NCBI GenBank assembly: GCA_026122225.1
Contig: JANEZZ010000309.1
Coordinates: forward strand, 1-64,000
Origin: Heloderma charlesbogerti
Lineage: Eukaryota > Chordata > Lepidosauria > Squamata > Helodermatidae
Direction: 5' to 3'
DNA length: 64,000 bases
The number at the start of each line of letters is the position of its first letter. The first letter of the stretch is position 1. Of the stretch, positions 11,704 through 23,600 are shown piece after piece. Position numbers and translations under genes: made by a program. The notes below the pieces were generated by a model. The model was given only the letters and a program-made list of their open reading frames with translations. It did no database searches and was not told the origin of the DNA.

Positions 11704-11837
11704 GGGCACAATCCTATGCATGTTTAGATAGAAAAAAGGCCTACAACTCCCAGCATGCCCCAACCAGCCATGCTAGCTGGAGCATGCTGAGGGTTGTAGG
11801 CCGTTTCTCCCCGTCCAGACAGGCATAGAATTGCGCC
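11704..11837. mobile_element. TTAA-type palindromic MITE, copy 2
   Basis: Flanked by TTAA at 11700-11703 and 11838-11841. Inverted ends GGGCACAATCCTATGCATG and its complement; the centre is AACCAGCCATGCTAGCTGG. TTAA flanks suggest a piggyBac-type transposase. Confidence 0.8.
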
Positions 11838-11841
11838 TTAA

Positions 11842-12604
11842 ATGTGTCTATCTTTAGTAGCATTTTTACAGAATATTTCTTGTTTTTCTATTGTATAGTT
11901 TTGTATTGTTTTTATCTTGTATACTGCCTTAAAGGAGTTCTGCTGTTAAAGGTGGCCTAAAAATAATTTTAAATAAATATAAAATTTCTTGTTAATGCAT
12001 AGCAATACCATATGCAGATTCCACTTAACACAAAACACATCCATTTCCTGTTAATTTTGAGTTTAGTCAGTGCTTTGGCTCATGTTTCCTCCATCTCTGG
12101 GGAAGGAAGTAAAAAATCAGAGGCTGCAGATCTAGATACCACTCCATTAGTTGCATCTTTTATTGCCTCCTCATCAAACAACGACAATTTGATTTTCCTG
12201 TTGAATTACATTCTTCCCATACCTTATGTCTGATATCCCAGAATAGCAAGAAAAGTGCCCTGTTGTGAAGAAAGATGTATATTTGGATTTCACTCTCTTT
12301 TCTGAAGAAATGAGCAATAGACATACCCAGTACACTCTGGCATAGTGGTAACATCAGAAAATTCCAGTGATGCTAAGTGGTGGGAAAGAGTTGCATTGTT
12401 TCCACAAAATGCAAACAGATGTGCAGTTATTAAAAAAAAATACTATACATAAAACCTGTCATACTATATTTTATGCATGTGCATGGCTTAAGGACAGATT
12501 TATCACGCTTTAGAATACACCCTTTTAAAAAGTGACTGGTTTCATTTGGTTTACTGCTAATTACATATTTAGATTCAGCTGAAAAGTTTCTCAGTTGCTT
12601 ACAG
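11842..12604. other. Intergenic DNA, LINE-like tail then nothing recognised
   Basis: 11890-11985 resembles the 3' UTR end of squamate LINEs (TATACTGCCTTAAAGG to AAATAAATAT). The rest is unremarkable AT-rich DNA. Confidence 0.4.
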
Positions 12605-12624
12605 CACAATTCTATGCAAGTCTA

Positions 12625-12712
12625 GTAACTTAACAGCACAATCCTATGCATGTCTACTCAGAAGTAAGTACCACGGAGTTGCATAGAGCTTACTTGCAGC
12701 CCTAATAAAACA
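12625..12712. mobile_element. MITE-like repeat with GTCTACTCAGAAGTAAGT
   Basis: Starts CACAATCCTATGCATGTCT and continues with the CTACTCAGAAGTAAGT core. Related pieces lie near 4995-5085 (reverse), 22080-22142, 36142-36232, 45482-45555 and 45747-45805. The AATCCTATGCATG start is shared with the TTAA MITEs. Confidence 0.55.
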
Positions 12713-13404
12713 TTCTTCTAACAGCCACTGTAGTAACAAATACTTCAGGCTATGTTCCTGCAGTTATTTTCATTTAATGCACCCTTAATGTTCTTAACTC
12801 TTCATTTGTTCTTGTCAGGGAAGCTAGTGAAGGAGGAGTGGCGCTTATTAATAATAATACTTATTACATACTGTTTTTCAGCCCAAAGGATCTCAAATCA
12901 AAAATAGATTAAACTTCAGTCTGATGATTTTAAGAGAATACCTCCCTAAACATGATCTATTAGTGTCTGTGTTACCAGAATAGAAAACATACAGGACTCC
13001 TCCGCCCAACCTAGAGAAGACTGAGAACTGAGACATTAACCCAGTTCGCATGTAATGACTACCCATGGGTTGTTTAAACCATGGGAAGTTGGGACCACAC
13101 GGGAGTGAGCAAGCATGGTGTCTCCCAACCAGTCACTGCTTCTACTTTGGTAAAGCTCTAACATCTGAACTCAGAATACTGGGTTGTTGAGGGAGAAACA
13201 ACCCGAGTTTTAACCCAGGGTTTGTTGTTGGGTTAAAATGCTAGGTTGTTTCCCCCTCAAAAACCTAGAGTGCCAGATTTGGACATCATGGAACACAACC
13301 CGTCCTTGGGTTGTTTACCAAAGTGCAAATAAAGCAGAAGAGGCAGGAGGCAGCACACTTGCTCTCAACCACCCATGGTTTAAACAATCCTAGGGTGGTT
13401 GTTA

Positions 13405-13625
13405 TAGTCAGGACCAGAAATATTGGAACAAGGATAACTGTTTTGGCAGTTGGCCTCTGTACACCTCCACACTGAAGCTGAAAGGAAACACACCCAGATG
13501 GGAGTGAAGTCAGGACTTTCAGCTGTAATTCAAGGGGTTTGACAAAAGTGGGGCACTAACCATTCAGGAAGTACAGCCAGTGGCATACACACACACCCAT
13601 CATTGGTGGCTCATACGTAATGGAA
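13405..13625. repeat. Left terminal inverted repeat of the Tc1 element
   Basis: About 221 bp, pairing with 14816-15051. Long repeats of this kind hold the transposase-binding sites. Confidence 0.88.
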
Positions 13626-13646
13626 CAAACCAACAGCATTTCAAAC

Positions 13647-14688
13647 TTAAGGATCGCCTTTAATACCTGGATGAAAATCCTTTGCAGTCAATGACTGCCT
13701 GAAGTCTGGAATCATGGACATGACCAAATGCTGAGTTTCCTCCCTCGAGATGCTTTGCCAGGCCTTTACTGCAGCTGCCTTCAGCTGCTGCTTGTTTATG
13801 GGTCTTTCTGCCTTCAGTCTTGTCTTCAGTAAGTGAAAAGCATGCTCTATTGGGTTGAGATCAGGTGACTGACTTGGCCATTGAAGAACATCCCACTTCT
13901 TTGCCTTGAGAAACTCTCGGGTAGCTTTTGCTGTATGTTTTGGGTCATTATCCATCTGCAATATGAAGTGGCATCCTATCAGTTTGGCAGCATTCGGATG
14001 AATCTGAGCAGAAAGTATTGCCCTATACACTTCAGAATTCATCCTGCTGCTTTGATCAGCGGTCAGGTCATCAATAAACACCAGTGACCCGGTTCCACTG
14101 GCAGCCATACATGCCCATGCCATAACACTGCCTCCACCATGTTTGACAGATGATGTGGTATGCTTTGGATCATGAGCTGTTCCTTTCCTTCTCCATACTT
14201 TTCTCTTCCCATCATTCTGGTACAAGTTAATCTTGGTTTCATCAGTCCAATGAATCTTATTCCAGAACTGGGCAGGCTTTTTAGGTGTTTGCTGGCAAAG
14301 GCTAATCTGGCCTTTCGGTTCTTGAGTGTCACCAGTGGTTTGCACCTTGTTGTGAAGCCTCTGTATTTACATTCATAAAGCCGTCTCTTGACTGTAGATG
14401 TTGACAATGACATGCCTACCTCCGCAAGAGCATTCTTGGCCTGGCTAGATGTTGTGAAAGGGTTCCTCTTCACCATGAGCAGAATTCTGCGGTCATCCAC
14501 TTTAGTTGTCTTCCGTAGTCTTCCAGGCCTTTTGCTGTTGCTGAGCTTCCCAGTTAATTCCTTTTTCAGGATGTTCCAAACTGTTGTATTGGCCACTCCC
14601 ACTGTTTTTGCTCTCTGATGGGTTTATGTTGTTTCCTCAGCCTAATGATGTCCTTCTTCACTCCCATGGACACCTCTTTGGACCTCAT
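13647..14688 (-). pseudogene. Tc1-like DD34E transposase, broken by two small indels
   Basis: Cut-and-paste transposase. Start MRSKEVSMGVKKDIIRL at 14688; a paired-like HTH follows (TVGVANTTVWNILKKEL, KRPGRLRKT). The catalytic triad is visible: Asp in IHWTDETKINLY, Asp in ILQMDNDPKHTA, Glu in QSPDLNPIEHAF, with 34 residues between the last two. Two indels break the frame: one near 14605-14625 between REQ and TVGVAN, and a 1-nt change in an A-run at about 14279-14283 before KPAQFW. Length (~340 codons) is normal. No internal stops otherwise, so decay is recent. Confidence 0.9.
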
Positions 14689-14815
14689 GTTGGGGGGTCC
14701 AGTGAACAGCTACCAAATGCAAATGTAACACCTCCAGGCCTTTTATCTGCTTGATTGGTCACGGGTACCCTGGAAACGGGCCACACCTGGCCATGCAGCT
14801 GCTTGTCAGCCATTC

Positions 14816-15051
14816 ATTCCATTACTTATGAGGCACCAACAATGGGTGTGTGTGTGTGTGTGTATGTGTATGTCACTGGCTGTCCTTCCTGAATGGTTAG
14901 TGGCTCACTTTTGTACAACCCCTAGAATTACAGCTGAAAGTCCTAACTTTGCTCCCATCTGGGTGTGTTTCCTTTCAACTTCAATGTGGTGGTGTACAGA
15001 GGCCAACTGCCGAAACAGTTATCCTTGTTCCAGTATTTCTGGCCCTGACTG
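14816..15051. repeat. Right terminal inverted repeat of the Tc1 element
   Basis: About 236 bp, slightly longer than the left repeat because of a GT microsatellite at 14845-14873. Confidence 0.88.
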
Positions 15052-15387
15052 TACATGCAAACCAGGCTATTGTGATATGGCATGACTCCACTCGTCCTTG
15101 AGAAAATGGAGCCTAGAGCCCAGTACATTGTGCATACAGTGAATGCACAATAACTCCTGCAGAAACAACTCTTGATAGCTGGCTTCCATGATACACAGAT
15201 GTTCAATTCTCAGTGGATTGTTGACTGAAAACATTTGAGTCTGAAAGGTTTTCTGTTGCTCAAGAACACCCAGTAAGAAAAATATACTTATTAGCTTAGG
15301 ATATGGTCATAAAGAACAGTAACGTTTTATATATCCTTTTAAAGTTCTAAATATTTTAAACCCAAATTTATATTATCTGTGAAGTAA

Positions 15388-15610
15388 GCCAGTGTGGTGC
15401 AGTGGCTCATGTGTCAGACTTGGACTATGTAGACCTGAATTCAAATCTCTGCTCAGTCCACTGAGCAGGCTACTTTTGACCAATTGCCATCTTTAAGCCT
15501 AGTCTACTGAAGTGGACTTTAGTTCATGAAAGCTTCTTTGTTAGTTGTTAAGGTGCCAAATGAATTTGTTGTTTTTGTGATAATAGACTAACATGGCCAC
15601 ACCTCTGGAA
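15388..15610 (+). mobile_element. tRNA-headed SINE
   Basis: Starts CCAGTGTGGTGCAGTGGCTC, a pol III A-box-like head, followed by GACCTGAATTCAAATCTC as B box. The tail part (CATGAAAGCTTCTTTGTTAG to AGACTAACATGGCCAC) is common in reptile SINE-like repeats. Not a tRNA gene: the acceptor arm does not pair. Confidence 0.6.
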
Positions 15611-16651
15611 ATTAACTCCCAACAATGATATAAGTGTGGCACATAAATAAAACAAATTATGGTCGTTTTGGTCAAAACACATTAAATCCCAACCTTTTTT
15701 TAAAAAATAGAGGCCTGCTTTTAATCACACACAATCCCTTAAAGTTACAAGAGTGATGTTGACTTTATGAACACAACCTTACATTGAATTTCTCTGTATT
15801 ATACCGTACAGAGCCAGTTATCCAGTATTTCAGTGATACAGTAGCAGGGTGAACATATTCAGGGCAAGTAGTATTCTGCACCAAGCAAATCCTAATCTGC
15901 ATTACAGTATTATGTAATATCTTTTTTGTAACTGTGTTTTCCCAACTGTGCACATTTTGAACATAATTTCACTCTTTCAAACAACTGACATTAAGGTAAT
16001 TTATAAATTTTTATTGGTATTAATTCAGAATATTCCTGTTAGTTATGAAGCCCATTGAAGTTATATCTGTTACATCTCTTTCAGTATATACTAGATATAA
16101 GTCATGTATTTAGCTACATGCCAGAGCATTTGAACGCATTAATATTTTAACATATGACCTTGGTTCCACAAAGCAATAGAGAACTCCAGTTTTTAAAGCT
16201 GGTACCAAAGCCCACTGACATCATCATATGGGCAGAGATCTGGGGAAAATCATCTCAACTACTTCATCTGATGCACCAATGAAGTATATTGGAATGGATC
16301 ACTCATACTGAGTGATGAAATCATTGTGAATGTTAACTAGCAAGTATTTGAAAAGTAGTTTTCTGCTTATTGGAGGTATTATATTCTTCCATTTTTCAGT
16401 TAAGTTTTAAAATTATATAGTAGTAGTGAAAGTATATATTTTAAATTCTTATCTTGACCATAACATTTTCAAAATAAGCACTTTTAATTTTCAAAAATGG
16501 TGCTTTGCCTAGAGGAAGGCATGGGGGGAGATATAACCTACACATCTTAAGAGATGGGCACAATTCAGAGAAAGTCAAAATGCGCCCAAATCCTATTTTG
16601 GTTGCAATCTGAAAAACATTCACTAAGAAGTATTGAATGTAGTGTGACTTA
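15611..16651. other. Intergenic DNA, nothing recognised
   Basis: AT-rich; no repeat or gene seen. It may contain the distal BHMT 3' UTR, but no polyadenylation site can be assigned. Confidence 0.4.
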
Positions 16652-16990
16652 GGGTGCAATCCTGCAATTGACCAGCTGAGGAGCAGTAAGTGCTGCTAGG
16701 CTGGTGGAGAGGACGGCCTACTTGTGGGATGGTACTTATACTGCTGGAGACTCCATGGGCAGAAATGGCCGATGGGGGGGGGGGGCGGCAAAATGGGGTG
16801 TTTTATGGGTGTGACAGGACAGGCGAGGATCCACAGAATCCCAAGCCCCCTCATTTCCCTGACACTCTCAAACAACTGAACCAATGGGAGGAGAAAATCT
16901 GTCTTCTCCCACCCCATCCCCACCTCCTGTCCTCGCCACAGTAAACCAGCAAAGCTTAAGTAGTGCTGAAACCTCCCTCCACCCCATTAT
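16652..16990. mobile_element. Possible GC-rich MITE
   Basis: Begins TTAGGGTGCAATCCTGCAAT, like the ends of the 36679-37089 element, and is GC-rich against AT-rich flanks. The right end is not clear. Confidence 0.35.
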
Positions 16991-17311
16991 AGAATTGTTC
17001 TGCAAAATTTGAAAAAATGTGCTTAGGACTGGGTTATTAAACACTTAATCCCCAATTATTTCAATAGGACTGGAGGTGGCTTAATATGGAGGAGGCTTAT
17101 ATGAATAGTTCAGATTGTAAGCAAGCTGGAATATACAAAAATTTTGACGTGCATTATGGATGCCTCTAAGATATAAACTCCTGAAATTTCACGTATGGTT
17201 AAGAGTACTTCTCATAAAGAAAATATTGCATTGTTGAGGTCTATTATACTTTAAACTTGTAATTAATTTTTTTTCCTGTATCATCTTTCCACTTTGTCAA
17301 TTACACATTAA

Positions 17312-17430
17312 GGGTACAATCCCATGCATGTATAGACAGAAAAAAGTCCTACAAGTCCCTACCTTTCACAGCCCACCATGCTGGCTGGGGAATGCTGAGA
17401 GTTGCATGACTTTTTTCTGGGATTGCACAC
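17312..17430. mobile_element. TTAA-type palindromic MITE in the likely BHMT 3' UTR, copy 3
   Basis: Inverted halves with TTAA at 17308-17311 and CTAA at 17430-17433. It lies 37 nt beyond the BHMT stop codon. A half copy is at 18790-18870 in BHMT intron 7. Confidence 0.75.
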
Positions 17431-17466
17431 TAATGCAATTATTTCAGCACATACAAAATCGCTAAT

Positions 17467-17659
17467 TTAGGCCACAACTTTGGATTTGAATTTCTGTTTT
17501 TCGAACAGCTCTTTCAGCTGTTGCTCAGTTGTTGCTTCTTTCTGCTGTATCAGCTCAGCATCTCCTTTGGTCACTCCCCAGTCATCTGGCTTTGATAGTG
17601 AGGGACAATATGGTCGGCCTGAAGCAGGCAACAGATTCTCCCAGTACTCTTTCCTAGCC
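17467..17659 (-). CDS. BHMT: BHMT exon 8 (residues 347-410, stop)
   Basis: Acceptor ATACCTAG; 193 nt to the TAA at 17467-17469. It encodes [29 protein letters not shown] and the terminal [14 protein letters not shown]-flanked MITE begins 37 nt after the stop, so it probably lies in the 3' UTR. Confidence 0.95.
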
Positions 17660-20600
17660 CTAGGTATAAAAAAGACAAATCTTATTGAATATATTCTTAA
17701 TCAAAGAAACAGTCATAAAAGAATCCGAGTTCTAACCCTAACAATGCAAAGGACTATTTTGAATATTTGATTTTAGGCTTTGGGGGATGTGGACAGTATG
17801 TTACTAGAAATCTCATCTGTAGGTGAGAGCAAAAACGTTCCTGAACCTAAATGGTAACCAATACCATGATTTCTGATAAGTTAAAATGAGGTTTTAAGAC
17901 CTCTGACAAGCTTCACAACTACATTCCAGATTTATATGGATCATTTCTGTTGACCTGTGGTTTAGCTACAACCAGAAGGAGGGCAATACACAGTAGTATG
18001 AATAGAAGGCAAAACAGTTTTATTATCAAATTGGTTTCCAAATTTCCCAACATGTTTTGAACATAAGTGTTCTTCCTCAGGGATGTTACTCAGCATATGA
18101 ATTAAGAAGTCAATATTCTGATTGAATTCAACCTGTTCAGGTTTACTTTACAGAGAAAAGCTGACAGGCCAAGGGCCAGTCCAATGTGGAGAAAGCAGGA
18201 TTTCTATGGTCAGTAAATCTGAACGGAACTTATAATTGTAGAACTGTTGAATAGTCTACAGCAAGCTAAGGAGATTTAACTTAATCAGAATATTGATCTT
18301 TATATGTTGAGGAAGGGCTTGTACCCATTGCTCCTGTCTTGTTCTCACTACAGAGCCTCCAAAACTGCTAGTGCACATCATTCTGTATGACAACAGGAAG
18401 TTCTACTACTAAGTGGTTTGCTATCTGAGACAATTTCTTAAAGGATGTGTGTTTAGTGGGCTATTTTAGTATGAGAGTTAAAAATATACTTACCTTGCTC
18501 TGACCCATGGTTTGGTATGCATGCTCAAATCACTCCCCCAGTTGCCATGCTTTTCAGAAGCACGTGGTAAAAACCCTCTTTCAGGGGCCAGCTCCTCAGC
18601 AATTGCTCTGATATGATATGGTTCAAATCCACAGCACCCTCCAATGTATCGGATCCCTAGGTTATAGGCCTCTCTTGCATATTTGTGAACATCCCATCTG
18701 GTTAGAATTCTTGGCTCCAAACCTGTAATGATATGCAATTGCTTTAACTTCACTATTACCTGAATAGTCAGTATTTTGCACAGATTTTAAAAGGGTGCAA
18801 TCCTATGCATGTTTAGACAGAAAAAAAAGTCCTACAGCCACTAGCATTCCCCAGTCAGCCATGGGAAACATATTTGTTTCCTTTAAATACCATAAACCAG
18901 GCTAATTATACATTTATTCACTACTTTTTAGTTTCTCAACAGTTCCCAGGCAGTGGCAAGATGTCAGTCTACCTTTGGGAATAGTCTTCTTCCAGGTACC
19001 AGAAGGCAGAGCCAATCTGAAGAGCCACTCTTTGAGGAATCGTTCCCATCTTACAAACTGACTTTCCCTTCAGGTTGGACTCCCTGTTTTGGAAAGTGAT
19101 CCCAGTGTATGTATTTTATATCACTTTTTCTTATTCTTTTTACATTGCTAGACTTACCTACACTTTCAAAATTATTTTTTCCAACCTTTGCCCATCTTAG
19201 TTAAGAGAAATGTATAGAGTAGTAGGAAGACTTTGAGAGAAGAAAAGGCAGCTATGGCAAGTCTTCCTGTCCTGAAAGGAGTTCAAATTGTTATAATAAC
19301 TCCCCACCCCATCCTAAGCAAGCAGCAATATATGGCCAGGAGGTTTATCTCCCCACTCCACTGTCAGTTCCAGCATAATGTGACTGTGAAATACTGTAGC
19401 TGCAGGCTCCAGCTACTGGCTTCCCTTTCTCCTTCAGCTCTGTGTATTCTTTATTGTGCACTACATATAAATGGGCTACTCCACTTTTGTGAAGGAAACA
19501 GTGCTACTGCTATTATGAATAGGAATGTCGGAGAAATCCTCCACGGACCCCAATGAGGCCGGATTCTATTGAATCTGGCCCCCCGAAGTCTGTGGAGGAT
19601 CAGATCTCTTACCTCCGCCTCCCTGTGAAGTCCTTGCTGGCCGGATCCTGCCTGCCGCCAGCTCCGAAGCCCCAGCGATATGGCTGCCATCGCTGGCTGG
19701 ACTGACAGACTGTGGACGCAAATGGCGTCTGCTACGCCATTTGCATCCCTGCTCTCTGATGTGATAGGCTACGTAAAGATTTATTTACGTGAAAAAACAG
19801 GGATGCAAATGGCATATTTGAGTCCCTGTTCCTTTGCGCGATAGGCTATGTAAATCTTTACGTAGCCTATCACGTCAAAGAGCAGGGACACAAATGGTGT
19901 CTGCTACGCCGGACACCATTTGCATCCGCAGTACATCAGTCCAGCCAGTGATACGGCAATGGCAGCCCTATTGCTGGGGCTTTGGAGCTGGCCGGCGGCT
20001 CCATGGAATTGTTGCAGAGTGGAGCCAGCCAGCGAGGATTCCGAGGGGAGGGACGGATCGCCTCCCTGCCCCCCCCCATGGACCCGGCTGGAACGGCAGG
20101 TAAGTAATTCATACATCCCTAATTATGAATGGGAAAAGGAGGCTAATAATTGTGAAAGCAGCCCTACTGCAAATGGGGAAAAAGAAGGAATGGTGAGGGT
20201 GGGGAAGGGGTGGCTCCACCCCTTGAGCACATCACTTTCAGGTCACTGAGGCATGCAGGATTTAATGCAGGGGGACGGAGCACCCTGCTGCGGAACCGCT
20301 CCACAGCCGCATTTAAGAAAAACAATGGAGTAAAAGGGCTTTCCGAAAATGCACATTTGGGGGACAGATGCAGGATGGAGGTGGACTGGCGACAGCGTCA
20401 TCTGTTGCAAACAACTCCAATGCACTCTACCACTGCATTAAGATTGGCCCCTGGAAAGTTAAAGCACAATGCCAGAAACCACTGTTTCTAGCAGTAAATC
20501 AATCAGCAGTGATTAACATGAGTTAAGGTTAGGAATTTCTAACAAGGGTTTGCCCGTATGGAGCCCCTGTGAAATCCAAATTTAACCTACGGAACGGGCC

Positions 20601-23600
20601 TATTCTAGAGGCCCCCAGCCTTTTTTCTGGAAGACAACCCTACCCTCAAACCCAAGGTTTCAAAAAGGTATGTGAGAAGTTCTTTTCCCAGGAGTTTTGC
20701 TCACTACCTGCTAGCTAGCTCTGCTTCCTCCTCCTATCCCTCTTCCATCAGTGTCCTATCTGAAACTCCTTTGATATTATTTTTGTTTAGTTTAGTTAGG
20801 GACACATGGGAATGTGCTGCTTTGTGTCCTTCTCAAAGCCTGTACCTAATGGAGCCTTGTAGTGTAGAAGGTTCCAGGCACTTGCGGGGCCCTTAATTCC
20901 CCACAGGCAACTTCTCAAGCAACCCCAGTGGCCTGGAACCAAGGAAGCCTCCTGATCCACAGTCATTCCCCAAAGAAGCAACCCCTTTAGTCCCTTGCTC
21001 TAGGAGAGGTAAATTTTAGCAATCCAACATCTCCTCTAAATGCCCATTTATAGCTCACCACCTTGTTATGGCCTTGAAAAACTGATCTCCCTCCTCTTTT
21101 TTCCTCCACTTCCCTTCCCTGTTATGTCATCTCACTTTAGTTTATAAGCCTGATGGCAGGCCTCTCTCTCATTTTTTATTTATGTGAGCTGCCTTGGGAG
21201 ACAATAACTGTGGGATAAAATGCAGTCAATAAAAGTAATATATTTCTTTTCTCTCCCTATATGGTTAATCAAATATGCTGCTGATCCAAGGTATGTTCTG
21301 TTTGTATAGTCCTCATACATCTTTTGTACTGAATTTACATATTAACCTCTCTATATTTTGTATTAAAATACATATTTTTTTATTGAAGCCTTGTTCTGTT
21401 GTCTGTTGCTAATTTCCCCCTGTTATAAATGTAACATAGTGCACCATGACTCTAAGCCCAAGATCCAAAAATACATGTCAGTCCAGTACACATGCATGTG
21501 AAGGTGTGATTGAGGAGACATGTTAACAAGGAAAGTGAGGAGGGCTTCTTAACCTTTTCCCATCAAGTGGGTGTTTTGCTAAAAATGATTTTTTCTCCCA
21601 GTAGAGGGGAAAGCAGCTGGAGTGGTGGAGTGGGGAAAATATTTTTTAGCAGAAGAATCACAGTAGGGACTAAGAATCTTTCACACAAGACTTCAACTTT
21701 AGACTGCAGCCTCTATGGATGCATTTTGTAAAAGAAATTAAAAGTTGGAGAAACTGTACATGATTGAGGATCAAATTAGTTGGCCTTTAGTTTAACATTT
21801 AGTCTAGAGCAAAATTTCTGATGAAGACAACAATCCCATTGTAATTTAGGGTGGGGACAGGCAGACAATGCATACATTATACAAGCAATTATTGAAACAC
21901 TCATTAAATTATAACGCATTAATTTGCTGAATTCTACTGAATTACAAAATCCTGCACGGAATTATGATTTTTAAAAAGATTGTCATTTTGGTTAAAGTTA
22001 CCCAACATGAGTTGCTTTATTTGAATTTTTAAGCAGTACATGGTTTCCATTCCAGACCAACTGCTTGCATGTTTTCTCTGAAGTAAGTCCTACTGAGTGC
22101 AATGGGATTTATTCCCAGTATTTGTGCATAAGAATGCAGCCTTAATAGTATTTGATGTATTTTTCTATTTTTCTTTCAGCTTGACATTTACTAAGAACAA
22201 AAATGCAAGTCTTACCAAAAGGAAATTCTGGTAGATCAATGAAACCCTGTTTCCCACAGTCAGGAGTATGAAAAGCAAGTGGTTGTGACATCAGATGTGC
22301 TTTTAGTTTAGCAGCTGCCAAACCCTCCTTCATGAGTTTCACAGTTTTGAGGCAAGTAGCTGGATCAAAATGGCAGTTTACTCCAACAATAGAAGCGCCT
22401 AAAGAATAAAAAGGAAAGTCTTCCAGAATGTATTTCATTATGAAATGATCTGCAATTAAATGTTTTAAATCTAACTGCTCAATGTGCACAGGGCTCTCTT
22501 TGATGTTATGTTTTCCTAACTGTGTTTTAAATATGTATATATAGAAACAGCCAGAAAATGGAAAAATATTATCTATGTCTTTGTAATGCTGGGAACATCA
22601 GATGCAAGTACAAGACCCATGTCTTATGGGGTGGAGTTCATGAGTCCTGCATTCTAAATTAATTTTTATGGCATTATAGACATGCATTATTTCCTGGCTA
22701 CCTTCCTACTCAGTTTGTAACACAGGGAAATCTGACGTTTCCTAACATTGCTGCAAGGTTTTATTCTGGTTGTATTGTTATATTGTGGTTTTAAGCTTTT
22801 ATATTTTATATTGTTTTATGTTGCACTCTGGTTTTAATTTTTGTGAACCGCCAGGAGAGCTTCGGCTATTGGGCGGTATAGAAATGAAATGAATAAATAA
22901 ATAAATAAAATGTTTGAAGTGACCAAAGTAGATCAGGAGCTAATAGGGGCTTCATGTTTGAGTTATATCCAGGTTCAGTTCAACATGAATAAAATACTAT
23001 ATTGATATGTGACATCAAAATATCATAATAGGCAAAGTGATAGATCTTACCTGTGGCTGAAAATTACAGGAATTTCAGGCTAAATCAATGCTGGAGACAT
23101 TCTACTACATGACTCCAGTACATCATTGTAGATAAGGAGAATTACCTGATCACTGGCTGAAAGACTTGCCAGAAAAACATTTTTTTAAACCCTTTGACAG
23201 AAAACGAAGCTTATTTCCATTTGCTGAGACACCTTCATGAGGCAAAATTGCTTTCAGGGAGTGTCAAGGGGTTGACAGTTCTTCCCTGCTTGCCTGAAGA
23301 AGCCATTTTAAATGGTGAGGCGTAATGTGCTGGAGCCACTAAAATGATTTTACACAATCATTTGGAACATGCACTTGTTAAAAAGCAGTTTTGACACTGG
23401 GCATAATGAATAGGGCTATTAGAAATTTTAGAATAAAATAAATAAAACTATAAAGCTGATAACTACCTTTCCATTTTCCCTAACAGTTTTATATACCTCC
23501 AAAGTTTACATACTTGTCAAAATATAGCTGATGGAAAGACAAGGCTGCATCCAAGCCTGCTCGTGTGCCAGTGGGATTCACTGCTAATGCAACATGAAGC

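Larger units (their letters stand above)
13405..15051 (-). mobile_element. Tc1/mariner transposon with long terminal inverted repeats
   Basis: 1647 bp between TA dinucleotides at 13403-13404 and 15052-15053. The terminal inverted repeats are unusually long, about 220 bp (13405-13625 against 14816-15051). They start TAGTCAGGACCAGAAATA and CAGTCAGGGCCAGAAATA and differ little apart from a GT-repeat length change near 14845-14873. The transposase lies between them on the minus strand. The structure is complete and only lightly damaged. Confidence 0.93.
13040..15066. mobile_element. Older palindromic MITE split by the Tc1 element
   Basis: Left end about 13040 (CAGTTCGCATGTAATGAC, then GGGTTGTTTAAACCATGGG). 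The matching inverted end is CCCATGGTTTAAACAATCC at about 13370-13390, then GGTGGTTGTTA up to the Tc1, and resumes after it with TACATGCAAACCAG (15052-15066). The 1.65-kb Tc1 therefore landed a few bases from the right end of this ~380-bp MITE. Inner repeats rich in GGGTTGTT are also visible. Confidence 0.7.

Noticed and set aside
15388..15470. tRNA gene
   Set aside because: A and B box-like motifs are present but the arms do not pair, and a SINE body follows.
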